From JBBDWJ01 sp963824095 (GTDB lineage Bacteria; Acidobacteriota; Terriglobia; Bryobacterales; UBA6623), in contig CAWGNS010000014.1 in NCBI GenBank assembly GCA_963824095.1, forward strand, positions 1,054,001 to 1,118,000: a DNA stretch of 64,000 nt, in the 5' to 3' direction. Position 1 is the stretch's first letter; each line of letters begins with the position of its first letter. The notes under the pieces were generated by a model. It was not told the origin of the DNA. It searched no databases and saw nothing but the letters and a program-made list of their open reading frames with translations. Both the position numbers and the translations under genes were made by a program. This document shows, one piece after another, positions 18,707 to 27,275 of the stretch.

Positions 18707-21700
18707 TCACTCCTTGGTGACGGTTTCGTCCAGGTTGAGAATCATGCTGGCGACGGCGGTATAGGCGGCCAGCTCCTGGACGTCGAGGGTTTCGTCGCGA
18801 GGGTGTTCGCCTTCGGCGAGCAGCTTCAGCGCCGCGCCGCGGTCGCTCTGGTAGCGATCGAGGTGGTAGCGGAAGCTGTCGGTGAGCACTTGACGCTCGG
18901 GCGGCTGCGGTTGGCGCGCCGTCGCCAGCCGGAAGGCAAAACCGAGGCGCTCGGCGGGCGTCGAGCCGCCTTCCTTCATCATGCGCTCGGCGAGCATGCG
19001 CGAAGCCTCGACGAAGGTCACGTCGTTCATCAGGTTCAACGCCTGCAGCGGCGTATTGGTGCGCGTGGCGCGAACGGTGCAGGCTTCTCTCCCGGCGGCG
19101 TCGAAATTCATCATCGACGGCGGCGGGATGGTGCGCCGCCAGAAGGTGTAGAGGCTGCGGCGGTAGAGCTTGTCGCCGTGGTCCTGCGGATAGTCGCTCG
19201 AGCCCGCCATTTCCGACCACAAGCCAGCGGGCTGATAAGGCTTCACCGAGGGGCCACCCACCTGCTCCACAAGCAAACCGGAGACCGCCAGCGCCTGGTC
19301 GCGCAACATCTCGGCCGGAAGCCGGAAGCGCGGGCCGCGCGCCAGCAGCCGGTTTTCGGGATCGCGCTCGAGCAGCGCGCTATCGGCCTTCGACGACTGG
19401 CGGTAGGTGGCGCTCATCACGATCGTCTTGACGATTCCCTTGACGTTCCATCCCGATTGCACAAACTCGGTGGCCAGCCAGTCGAGCAGCTCGGGATGCG
19501 TCGGCCATTCGCCCTGCGAGCCAAAGTCTTCGACGGTCTTGACCAGCCCGGTACCGAAGAACATCTGCCAGAAGCGGTTGACGGTGACGCGGGCGGTCAG
19601 CGGGTTGGCGGGATCGATCAGCCAGCGCGCAAAACCGAGGCGGTTGTTGGGCGCGCCGGCGGGCAGCGGCGGAAGGACGGCGGGAACGCCGGGCTCGACC
19701 TTGTCGCCGGGGGCGTCGTAGGCGCCGCGCTTGAGCACATGCGTCTCGCGGCGGGTCGGGCGCTCCTGCATCACCATCACGGTGGGAAAACTGTCGGTGA
19801 GTTGCTCGCGCTCGAGGTAGAGCTGCCGCAATTGACTCCAGGCGGCGCGAACCGGCTGGGGCGCGAACTTGTCCAGGAAACACAGCCGCAGCTTGTCGGC
19901 TTGCGCGGGCGTGCGGCTGGCGGCGCCGATTGCCGCGATCTCGTTGACGGTTTGGGCGGACGCTACGATCGCGGCCTGCGCCGGCGTCAGCGCCCGGTCG
20001 TAGATCCGCACGTCGTCGATCGCGCCTTGAAAGCGCCGGTGCTCACCGGCCGCGCCGATGCGGAAGGGCTGCGAAACACGGAACTGCTGATTCATCTCGT
20101 CGAGCAGCACGGTGAGTTCCTGCTCGACACCGTCGACGTAGATCTTGACGCCCGGGGCCAGCCGCGACCCGTCGTAGGTCATCATCACGTGCTGCCACAC
20201 GTCGAGGCGCAGCGGATTTTTCGTCTCCAGCCGCAGGGCGTCGTCGAGCCAACGCACGACCAGGTTGACCTGCACTTTGCCGTCTTTGAGATAGAGACCG
20301 TAACCCTTGTAGCCGTCGGTTTCGGCGTCGTCTTCATCGGTGGTCCGCGAAACAATCGCGCCATCGGCGGCCTGAGGCCGGACCCAGGCGGCCAGCGTGA
20401 ACTTGTCGAGGAAACCAAACCCGGCGACATCACCGGCGTCTACGTAGGCTTTGCCGTCGAGTTGGATCGCACGGCCGATTTTGCCTGCGGCGAACACCGC
20501 CTCTCCCTCGCGCGCGGCGGGAACGGCCTTGTCCGCGGTGGCGTTCGCGTCATCGCCCAACGATTCCGCCGTCAGCCCGCCATCGAGCGCGTAGTGCGCG
20601 GTGAGCCCATCGGGCACGGACCAATCGAGCGGCGCGGCGTGAAGCAGGCTCTGTTCCCACAGCGGTTGGGCGCGCTCGATGTCGGGCTGCAGCGCCGCAA
20701 AGCTCTTCTTCGCCGCAGCGATGCGGCCGTCGAGCGCGCTCAGTTGCGCGCGCTGCTCGCGAGTCGGCGCCGCGATGAAGGGCGGCGAGTTGCCGTATTT
20801 GAAGGCATTGCCGCGCTCGGGGACGTTGTTGAAATAGGCGAAGACGCTGTAGAACTCTTTCTGCGTCAGCGGATCGTATTTGTGATCGTGGCAGCGCGCA
20901 CAACCGAGCGTCAGCCCCAGCCAAACGGTGGAGGTCGTCTCGACGCGGTCGACCACGTATTCGACGGCGTACTCTTCGGGAATGATGCCGCCCTCACCGT
21001 TCCCCCGATGATTGCGATTGAAACCGGTGGCGATTTTCTGCTCGAGCGTGGGATGAGGCAGCAGGTCGCCGGCGATCTGCTCGAGGGTGAATTCGTCGAA
21101 CTGCATGTTGGCGTTGAAGGCGTCGATCACCCAATCGCGCCAGCGCCACATTTCGCGCTCGGCGTCGGTCTGATAGCCGTTGGTGTCGGCGTAGCGCGCC
21201 GCGTCGAGCCAGCGCTCGGCCATGCGTTCGCCATAGCGCGGTGAGGCCAGCAACCGGTCGACCACCTTTTCGTAGGCGTCTGTGGCGTTGTCGTTCACAA
21301 ACGCATCGATTTCGGAGGGCGTCGGCGGCAGGCCGGTGAGGTCGAGCGTCACGCGGCGGAGCAGCCGGGCTCGATCGGCCTCGGGCGCAGGTTGCAGGCT
21401 CTCGCGCTCCAGGCGGCGCAGCACGAAGGCATCGATTGCGTTGCGCACCCAGGAGGGCGTTTCGACTTGCGGCAACTCCGGCCGTTGCGGCGCCAGGAAC
21501 GACCAATGCTTCTGCCATGGAGCGCCTTGCTCGATCCACAGACGCAGTACCGCTTTCTCGCGATCGCTGAGGGTGCGGCCCGAATACACCGGCGGCATCC
21601 GTAAGGCTTCGTTTTCCGCCGTGATCCGCTGGATAAGCTCGCTCTCGCCGGGCTTTCCCGGGACGATCGCGAAACGCCCGCCGGAGAGTTCGGCGAATGC

Positions 21701-21916
21701 CCCCTCACGCTTGTCGAAACGCATCGTGGTCTTGCGGTTGGCTTCGTCGGGTCCGTGGCAGGTGAAGCACTTGTCCGACAGAATCGGTCGGATATCGCGG
21801 TTGAAATCGACGGTTTCAGGGAGCGGTTCTTCGGCGGCGATCGCCGCGTAGGGGGTCAGCGACACGCAGACGAGCGCGGCCGCGACTCCGATCCAGTTAC
21901 GCAACAGCAGGTTCAT
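18707..21916 (-). CDS. PSCyt1/DUF1549/LamG/DUF1553 protein (planctomycete-type cytochrome C)
   Basis: About 1,069 residues. Signal peptide, then a PSCyt1 haem-type motif (DKCFTCHGPDEANRKT), PSCyt2/DUF1549 (WVRNAIDAFVLRRLE ... LTGLPPTP), a Laminin-G-like insert (about residues 430-610: LDGKAYVDAGDVAGFG, FTLAAWVRPQ) and PSD1/DUF1553 (NPLTARVTVNRFWQMFFG, ATYRQSSK, TNTPLQALNLMNDVTFVEA). First gene of a two-gene operon with DUF1501. Family members are suspected to act in degradation of complex, possibly sulfated, polymers; the LamG insert could bind a glycan. The catalytic role is unproven. Confidence 0.9.
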   Translation of the reverse strand: MNLLLRNWIGVAAALVCVSLTPYAAIAAEEPLPETVDFNRDIRPILSDKCFTCHGPDEANRKTTMRFDKREGAFAELSGGRFAIVPGKPGESELIQRITAENEALRMPPVYSGRTLSDREKAVLRLWIEQGAPWQKHWSFLAPQRPELPQVETPSWVRNAIDAFVLRRLERESLQPAPEADRARLLRRVTLDLTGLPPTPSEIDAFVNDNATDAYEKVVDRLLASPRYGERMAERWLDAARYADTNGYQTDAEREMWRWRDWVIDAFNANMQFDEFTLEQIAGDLLPHPTLEQKIATGFNRNHRGNGEGGIIPEEYAVEYVVDRVETTSTVWLGLTLGCARCHDHKYDPLTQKEFYSVFAYFNNVPERGNAFKYGNSPPFIAAPTREQRAQLSALDGRIAAAKKSFAALQPDIERAQPLWEQSLLHAAPLDWSVPDGLTAHYALDGGLTAESLGDDANATADKAVPAAREGEAVFAAGKIGRAIQLDGKAYVDAGDVAGFGFLDKFTLAAWVRPQAADGAIVSRTTDEDDAETDGYKGYGLYLKDGKVQVNLVVRWLDDALRLETKNPLRLDVWQHVMMTYDGSRLAPGVKIYVDGVEQELTVLLDEMNQQFRVSQPFRIGAAGEHRRFQGAIDDVRIYDRALTPAQAAIVASAQTVNEIAAIGAASRTPAQADKLRLCFLDKFAPQPVRAAWSQLRQLYLEREQLTDSFPTVMVMQERPTRRETHVLKRGAYDAPGDKVEPGVPAVLPPLPAGAPNNRLGFARWLIDPANPLTARVTVNRFWQMFFGTGLVKTVEDFGSQGEWPTHPELLDWLATEFVQSGWNVKGIVKTIVMSATYRQSSKADSALLERDPENRLLARGPRFRLPAEMLRDQALAVSGLLVEQVGGPSVKPYQPAGLWSEMAGSSDYPQDHGDKLYRRSLYTFWRRTIPPPSMMNFDAAGREACTVRATRTNTPLQALNLMNDVTFVEASRMLAERMMKEGGSTPAERLGFAFRLATARQPQPPERQVLTDSFRYHLDRYQSDRGAALKLLAEGEHPRDETLDVQELAAYTAVASMILNLDETVTKE

Positions 21917-22115
21917 GGCTGGCACCGGGACGGGAATACCTGGCTGCCTCAGGCAGTTAGGTTGCCTCGATTATAGTCGCCTGGGGCGGGAAGGGTCGAG
22001 ACAATCGATGGAGGCTGAGCCCCGTCCGGTGGAGCCAAAGCGGACGCGGTATGATCAAGGTCAAAGACTACGGGCTCGAGACGGGGCCACCAGGACCAAG
22101 AAGGCTGGCGCAGAC

Positions 22116-22580
22116 ATGAAGGTATTCATCTCCTACGGCAGCGCGGCTGATCAAGTCACGGCTCTTCGCCTGCAGGCTCTTGCGGCCGTCAATGGCCTGA
22201 CGGTGTTCGTACCTCCCGCGTATACCCGTTCCGAACATCCATCACCAACAAGCCCAGAGGTGGGCCAGAAACTACAAGAGGCGGATGTCGTTTTAGGAGT
22301 TGTGGGAACCGGCATGACGGAGGCGTGCAGGCAGGAACTGAACGCCGGGATCGCACTGCAAAAGACCATGGTCGTGATGGCGGACCCGACACTTGCGCGC
22401 CATCTAGACCCTCACTTCAACGGCAATCTAGTCGTGATCGACCCCGCTTACCCGGACCTCGCCGAACGCAGCATTGTGGAACACCTCAAAGTGGTCGATG
22501 CGGAGCAAAACGCGAAAAAAGCTCTGCTGGCTTTGGGAACGCTCGCGCTCGGTCTGCTGATCTTCGCACCTACCGAGTGA
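22116..22580 (+). CDS. TIR-like domain protein with C-terminal membrane helix
   Basis: 154 residues from the ATG at 22116. The N-terminus KVFISYGSAADQ is the first strand and box-1 type motif of a TIR domain. EACRQELNAGIALQK carries the C-x-x-E motif (Glu74) that is the catalytic Glu in NADase TIR domains. A helix KALLALGTLALGLLIFAPTE ends the protein. The gene stops 10 bases before a PIN-like gene, so the two are probably co-transcribed. TIR proteins in bacteria often serve in anti-phage defence, but similarity here is short and a nucleoside-deoxyribosyltransferase-like fold is an alternative. Confidence 0.6.
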   Translation: MKVFISYGSAADQVTALRLQALAAVNGLTVFVPPAYTRSEHPSPTSPEVGQKLQEADVVLGVVGTGMTEACRQELNAGIALQKTMVVMADPTLARHLDPHFNGNLVVIDPAYPDLAERSIVEHLKVVDAEQNAKKALLALGTLALGLLIFAPTE

Positions 22581-22590
22581 AATCGAAACC

Positions 22591-23133
22591 ATGCGGGCGC
22601 CCCGCTGCACGATCGACACCTCCTGTGTCATCGCCCTCGATCACCTGGACCTGCTGCCCAACCTGAGCCTTCTCTTTTCGATGGTGCTGGTTCCCAAAGC
22701 GGTGCGAGAGGACCTTTTCAAGCGCCGCTCAACCAAAGACCGCATACGGTTCCTCTTCGACCAGTATGCATTCTTCGAGCGTTGCAACGACTACGACAAA
22801 GGAACAGTCGACTTTCTGCTCGCCGAACGCATTCGTCAAGGAATCAAGGACCGCGGCGAGGTTGAAGCGGTCGTGCAAGCGTCTCAGTTGGGCGCCGTGG
22901 TTATCGTGGACGATCCGTGGGGCCGCCTGCTGGCAGAGCGCAGCGACTTGGACTACCACGGTACGGTTTGGGTTCTACAGCGACTCAACGAGCTCGGGCT
23001 GATATCGCCCTCCGCTCTTCGCGCCAGTTTCGCCGCACTACGAGATCGGGGAACCAGGCTGCCCTGGGATGTCGTGAACCGACTGTTGATGGAGAAAGGC
23101 CAGGAGCCTCTATCGGTAGCGGCACGGCTCTAG
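22591..23133 (+). CDS. PIN-like nuclease domain protein (DUF3368-like)
   Basis: 180 residues. Begins with TIDTSCVIALDHL (Asp9), has LVPKAVREDLF, RGEVEAVVQASQLG (Glu90 or Glu92) and VVIVDDPWGRLLAE (Asp107/108), the spaced acidic residues of PIN-domain ribonucleases; the order resembles the DUF3368 branch. Usually such proteins are toxins with an upstream antitoxin of the AbrB or UPF0175 type. No such antitoxin is seen; the upstream partner is a TIR-like protein 10 bases away. Confidence 0.65.
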   Translation: MRAPRCTIDTSCVIALDHLDLLPNLSLLFSMVLVPKAVREDLFKRRSTKDRIRFLFDQYAFFERCNDYDKGTVDFLLAERIRQGIKDRGEVEAVVQASQLGAVVIVDDPWGRLLAERSDLDYHGTVWVLQRLNELGLISPSALRASFAALRDRGTRLPWDVVNRLLMEKGQEPLSVAARL

Positions 23134-23312
23134 CCGTGGCCGAGGTACATCAGCCAGCCTAGGCCGACGACGGCCAGGACGAAATATCCGAAGACGTAGA
23201 GGCCGTACTGCATGCGTTCGCGGTCGGTGTTGCGGCCGACCACACCGAGCACAATCGAGGTGAATAGCGCAAACAACAACGCCGCCTGCAAGTGAGACAG
23301 GTTCAGGTGCAT
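23130..23312 (-). CDS. Small two-helix membrane protein
   Basis: 60 residues with two hydrophobic helices (LQAALLFALFTSIVLGVVG and YVFGYFVLAVVGLGWLMYL) joined by a charged RNTDRERM loop. Its start overlaps the stop of the upstream membrane protein gene (ATGA-type), indicating coupled translation. It converges on, and slightly overlaps, the PIN gene end at 23133. No family recognised. Confidence 0.6.
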   Translation of the reverse strand: MHLNLSHLQAALLFALFTSIVLGVVGRNTDRERMQYGLYVFGYFVLAVVGLGWLMYLGHG

Positions 23313-23740
23313 TACGGCTTCTCCCCGATCGCGATTTCGTAGGCGTCAATCATCGCCAGGATGTTGAGCAGCCCGGCGCACACCAGAAACTTGGTGCCGT
23401 AGTCGGCCACCGCCGAGGCAAGCTGCGGCTGGTCGTAGCCCAGCCAGTTCGCCAGAAAGTAGAGCGCCCCGGTGGCCAGGTCGCCGACGTAGCCGCCCCA
23501 GTTGACGACCGTGGTGAACAGGTCGCCCGAGGCCGGTTCGAACATCCGGCCGCGCATCAGCAGGCCGAATACGAACATGCCGGCGATCGCAAACAACAGC
23601 AGGATCGCGCGGTTCCACTTACGAAGATAGAAGTGCCCACCGCCAGGCAGCAACCAGGCCAGCACGAGCGGCGCCCCCCATTGCTGTACGGGCGGTAGCT
23701 TGCTGCTTTCTTTCGAGCTGCCTTCTTTCGATTGACTCAT
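23312..23740 (-). CDS. Membrane protein, resembles DUF6677/TM2-like family
   Basis: 142 residues from the ATG at 23740; an ATG-equivalent at 23776 would add 12 residues. The sequence VLAWLLPGGGHFYLRKWNRAILLLFAIAG is typical of small TM2/DUF6677-like proteins, with three or four membrane helices and a C-terminal LLNILAMIDAYEIA. The stop overlaps the start of the 60-residue membrane protein, so the two probably form one unit. The function is unknown. Confidence 0.68.
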   Translation of the reverse strand: MSQSKEGSSKESSKLPPVQQWGAPLVLAWLLPGGGHFYLRKWNRAILLLFAIAGMFVFGLLMRGRMFEPASGDLFTTVVNWGGYVGDLATGALYFLANWLGYDQPQLASAVADYGTKFLVCAGLLNILAMIDAYEIAIGEKP

Positions 23741-23776
23741 GAGCCGTCCGAAAAGCCTCAGTTTTGAAGGTAGCAT

Positions 23777-24140
23777 ATCGCGCCGGCCGGCCGCGAAGGT
23801 ACTACCGGGATGGCAAACCAGCCCGCCCCGGCTGGGGATTCTTGCACTCCAAACAGCGTGCCAAGCGCTGACGTTCTAAGTAGTCTTGCGGCCTTGCCGG
23901 GATCGCGGCTCTCTTGCAGAACTCCTGTAAAGCCTTGGCAGGACTCGCCCTGTCGCGGCTGCGCCGGAACGGAGTGTTGTAACCGTGCGACACAGCAGCC
24001 GCGTCCAATGGAGTGAGCATCGTCGCAGTACTAGGGAGTTCACCCCAAAGCGAAAGTGACCATGGATCTATTGCTCACCAGCGGAGGAATGACATACCAA
24101 GGAAGTAGGCGTTAGAACCCTGACGATTAGGAGCCCCAAC
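23777..24140. other. Intergenic region before the AAA+ gene
   Basis: About 360 bases. It holds the upstream region of the AAA+ gene, including an AGGAG ribosome site just before 24141. A 72-codon minus-strand frame (23802-24020) has no recognisable domain. No CIRCE-type inverted repeat or tRNA was found. Confidence 0.45.
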
Positions 24141-25295
24141 ATGGTCGGAACGGCCGCAGCCAGAGTTACCCTGGATCCCTCCCGGACGGGTCGTCACGCG
24201 GATAAACTCCGCAAGGACCTCCACAAACGGATTGTGGGACAGGACGAAGCGATCGAGCAGATCACGAAGGTTTACCAAACCTATCTCGCCGGGATGAACC
24301 GGCCCAATCAGCCGATCGGCAGTTTCCTGTTTCTGGGACCCACCGGCGTCGGCAAGACGCGCGTCGTCGAAGCCACCGCCGAGTCGCTGCTGGGGAACTC
24401 GCGAGGGGTGATCAAAGTCGACTGCGCCGAGTTCCAGCACAGCCACGAGATTGCCAAGCTGATCGGTTCGCCTCCCGGCTACCTGGGCCACCGCGAGACC
24501 AAGTCGATCCTGTCGCAACAGGAACTGGACCGCTACCACACCGCCGACACGAAGGTGTCGCTGGTGTTGTTCGACGAGATCGAGAAGGCCGACGACGCGC
24601 TGTGGCACCTGCTGCTGGGCGTTCTCGACAAAGCCGAGTTGACGATGGGCGACAACTCGAAGACGGATTTCTCGCGGACCATGATCTTCATGACCAGCAA
24701 CCTGGGCGCGAAGGAAATGCAGGACATGGTCACCCAGGGACTGGGTTTCAGCGGCCCCAAGCACGTCGGCCCCAAAGCGAACCAGATGGAACGCGTGGGC
24801 GTTTCTGCCGCGCGGCGCCGTTTTACGCCCGAGTTCATCAACCGTCTCGACAAGATCGTGGTGTTCCAGCGGCTGGGGCAGCCGCAGTTGGAGCAGTTGC
24901 TGAACCTGGAGCTGGCGCTGGTGCAGGAACGCGCCCTGAGCAAGGTTCCCTTCAAGTTCGAGCTTTCCCAGGCGGCGCGGGAATTTCTGCTGCAGGAAGG
25001 CACCGACGAACGCTATGGTGCGCGCCACCTGAAGCGCTCGATCGAGCGCTCCCTGGTGCACCCGATGGTGAGTCTGATTGCCACCGAGCAGGTCCGCACC
25101 GGAGATCTGATTCACGTCGACCTGGACGCCGAGCACCGCCAGATGGTTTTCGAGCGCATCGGCGAAGGCATGCCCGTGGAAGCGATGTTCCGCGATGCCG
25201 GTCTTGACTATCCCGACGGCTATGAGGCGGCCGCGGCGACGGTTCACGACCAGCGCATCTCGACCCGCAACGTCCGCACACAGAGTCCGCGATAA
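24141..25295 (+). CDS. Single-module AAA+ ATPase, ClpB/ClpA D2-like
   Basis: 384 residues. Contains RIVGQDEAIEQITKVYQ, Walker A GPTGVGKT (66-73), pore-loop-type GSPPGYLGHRE, Walker B LVLFDEIEKAD (Asp145-Glu146), sensor-1 IFMTSNLGA, and the C-terminal ClpB small domain with sensor-2 RYGARHLKRSIERSLVHPM. It lacks the N-domain, D1 and middle coiled coil of full ClpB (about 860 residues) and the zinc finger of ClpX, so it is a stand-alone D2-type unfoldase. Its substrate and any protease partner are unknown. Confidence 0.88.
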   Translation: MVGTAAARVTLDPSRTGRHADKLRKDLHKRIVGQDEAIEQITKVYQTYLAGMNRPNQPIGSFLFLGPTGVGKTRVVEATAESLLGNSRGVIKVDCAEFQHSHEIAKLIGSPPGYLGHRETKSILSQQELDRYHTADTKVSLVLFDEIEKADDALWHLLLGVLDKAELTMGDNSKTDFSRTMIFMTSNLGAKEMQDMVTQGLGFSGPKHVGPKANQMERVGVSAARRRFTPEFINRLDKIVVFQRLGQPQLEQLLNLELALVQERALSKVPFKFELSQAAREFLLQEGTDERYGARHLKRSIERSLVHPMVSLIATEQVRTGDLIHVDLDAEHRQMVFERIGEGMPVEAMFRDAGLDYPDGYEAAAATVHDQRISTRNVRTQSPR

Positions 25296-25406
25296 AGGGT
25301 AGACACCGCCGCCACGGCAGCCAACGGGCGGGATCGCTTACGCGGTCTCGCCCGTTGTGTTTTTCGGGAGGAGTGGGACTGAGGGCCTCACGCTTCAGCA
25401 GTGGGG

Positions 25407-26594
25407 CTAAGGCTGAGTTCCGCCGTGCCACCAGCTCAGCAGACGCTCCATGAAGGTGGGCGGCGGCGGCGGCGGCTCGGCGCTGACGAAACGGATGGGC
25501 GAGGGCGGCGGCGGAGCGGGCTCCTCGGAGACCAGCGACACGCGGTTCCTGAGCAATGCATACGTTCGTTGCACGCGCTCGCCGCGTTTGTTCTCGACAA
25601 CCACCGAGAAGCCCGGGCCCTCGCTGCGATCGGCTTCGACACGCTGGTGCACCACCACCGGCAGGTAGCCGCGCAAGCCGCGCTCGATCTTGATCGTCTG
25701 GTAGGCCTGCCGCTGCCGGCTCCACAGAAACACGCGCAGCAGATCGAAATCGTAGAGCTGGTTATCGGCGCTGGACTGCGTCCAAAGCCAGGTTTTATTG
25801 GCCTCCACGCTCATCTCGCTCGCCAGGGGGAAATAGGCGACGATGCGGCGGCGCTCGGCGTATTGCGCCACCTCTTCGGGGATCGCCGAGTAGAGGCCGG
25901 AAGCCAGTACCCAGCCGGCGCGGCCGGTTTCCAGCCGCAGCAGGTACCAATCGTCCTGTTCGGTGGCCGGCGGCGGGGTCTTGCCCTCCTCGGGCTTCTC
26001 CGGCAGGCGGTCGACGGTGCGATGGCGCAGCAGTTCCGCGCCCTCGTCGGGACTGAGCTGATAGATCGTCGGCGACCAGCGGTAGGGCTCCAGGTGGACG
26101 TTCAGCGTCTGCAGCGCGCGCACCTCGCCCTGTGAGGGGTCGTGGATCGTCTGCTCGCGGACCTGCATCACCAGGTCACGGACTTCGGGAACGATCAGCT
26201 CGGTGCTCTTGGCCCAGCCTTCCGAGCCGTCGTCGGCACGCACCCGCACAAACGAGCGCCGCCGGCCCAGAATTTGCACACGGTCGCCCATTTCCAACTG
26301 CGCCACGATCGACGAGGCGGGGTGCAGATCCTCCAGCAGGGCGACCGAGCTGCGCGCGACGTAAGCCTCCTCGACGGCGGGCGGCTCGGTCCTGGCCGTG
26401 CAGCCCAGCCCCACAACCCAGCAGGAAAACAGCGCCAGCCAGGCCAGAACCACAGTAACGCGGCGGGGCCTGCGCGGATCAGCAGAAGGACCAGGCCGGA
26501 GCGATGGGCGAGGCTCGACAGAGGAGCGAGGCCGCGCCGGCGGACAGCACTCACTGCCGGTTTGCTCTTCGTAAGATAGAAACAGCTTCGGCAT
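25407..26594 (-). CDS. Lipoprotein with SH3-type domains
   Basis: Up to 395 residues. A hydrophobic segment VVLAWLALFSCWVVGLGC ends in a lipobox Cys. After it lie two bacterial SH3-like domains (VARSSVALLEDLHPASSIVAQLEMGDRVQIL...WAKSTELIV; about residues 165-240 with DWYLLRLETGRAGWVLASGL), a beta-rich part and a Pro-rich tail. The first 47 residues before the hydrophobic segment are Arg/Pro-rich and unusual for a lipoprotein; the true start may be the GTG at 26453. The ATG at 26594 shares its bases with the divergent zinc-ribbon start. Likely an envelope, possibly peptidoglycan-linked protein. Confidence 0.75.
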   Translation of the reverse strand: MPKLFLSYEEQTGSECCPPARPRSSVEPRPSLRPGPSADPRRPRRVTVVLAWLALFSCWVVGLGCTARTEPPAVEEAYVARSSVALLEDLHPASSIVAQLEMGDRVQILGRRRSFVRVRADDGSEGWAKSTELIVPEVRDLVMQVREQTIHDPSQGEVRALQTLNVHLEPYRWSPTIYQLSPDEGAELLRHRTVDRLPEKPEEGKTPPPATEQDDWYLLRLETGRAGWVLASGLYSAIPEEVAQYAERRRIVAYFPLASEMSVEANKTWLWTQSSADNQLYDFDLLRVFLWSRQRQAYQTIKIERGLRGYLPVVVHQRVEADRSEGPGFSVVVENKRGERVQRTYALLRNRVSLVSEEPAPPPPSPIRFVSAEPPPPPPTFMERLLSWWHGGTQP

Positions 26595-26859
26595 GTCAGA
26601 ACGTAACGATCAAACCGCTCGCCACACCGACGAGCGCCCCGATTCGGTGCAAGGGTCGCCGCATGACCGGCTGCACTGCGGCGATTGCCGCATGCCGCTG
26701 GCGCCGCAACAGCCGCACCTGTCCGAGCCGGGCGTCTACTATTGCCCCGGCTGCGCCAAGCAAGCGGCCGAACCGCTTTCGTGCCCACACTGTGGATCGC
26801 TGATCTGCCCGGGATGCGGAACGCCGCTCGAGTCGGCCGACGATCTGGGCATCGGCTGA
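26593..26859 (+). CDS. Small zinc-ribbon protein
   Basis: 88 residues. Four Cys pairs (CGDC, CPGC, CPHC, CPGC) form two zinc-ribbon modules; the N-terminal 25 residues are polar and probably disordered. Such proteins can mediate nucleic-acid or protein contacts; no role can be assigned. It starts within the start codon of the divergent SH3 lipoprotein frame, which suggests that the other gene's start is annotated too early. Confidence 0.6.
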   Translation: MSERNDQTARHTDERPDSVQGSPHDRLHCGDCRMPLAPQQPHLSEPGVYYCPGCAKQAAEPLSCPHCGSLICPGCGTPLESADDLGIG

Positions 26860-27275
26860 CATGGCCGCGGGCGATAACTCCCGCGAGGCTGAACTCCCGC
26901 GAGGCTGCGGAAATCCGCTGGCGTACTGGCCAGCGCTTCGGCGGCGCCGGCTCGGGGTCGTCGAGTGGTGGTCGGTTGACGGCCCTGGGCCATCCCTGGC
27001 AGTCTGCGAAGCCAGTATAGTGTACCTAACGATACCAAACAAGCGTTACCGAGCTTGCGGTTCCGTCAATTCCAATGATCTGCCTGGCGTGTCGAGACCT
27101 ACATATCTCCATCGGCTACACGTGGTGTACACCTTTAGCGCTACGAAGGCGATTTGCGGGGAAGGTTTGCGGAACCTGAATCGCCCACCGGGAGTAGAGG
27201 AGCCCCGGGGCTTGCGCCACGAGCGCCATCGGCCTTACAGGCGTAGGCGAACCCGCTATCATTTTGCACGAAACG
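26860..27275. other. Intergenic stretch, no gene recognised
   Basis: 416 bases after the zinc ribbon and beyond the truB stop. The base composition is less GC-rich around 27010-27300. It contains TACCTAACGATAC (27024-27036), matching 12 of 13 bases at 10299-10311 upstream of the FecR gene. The single long open frame across it is compositionally unlike a protein and also overlaps truB. Confidence 0.45.

Noticed and set aside
23802..24020. 72-codon minus-strand frame before the AAA+ gene
   Set aside because: Although it contains a Cys pair, no family or start signal supports it.
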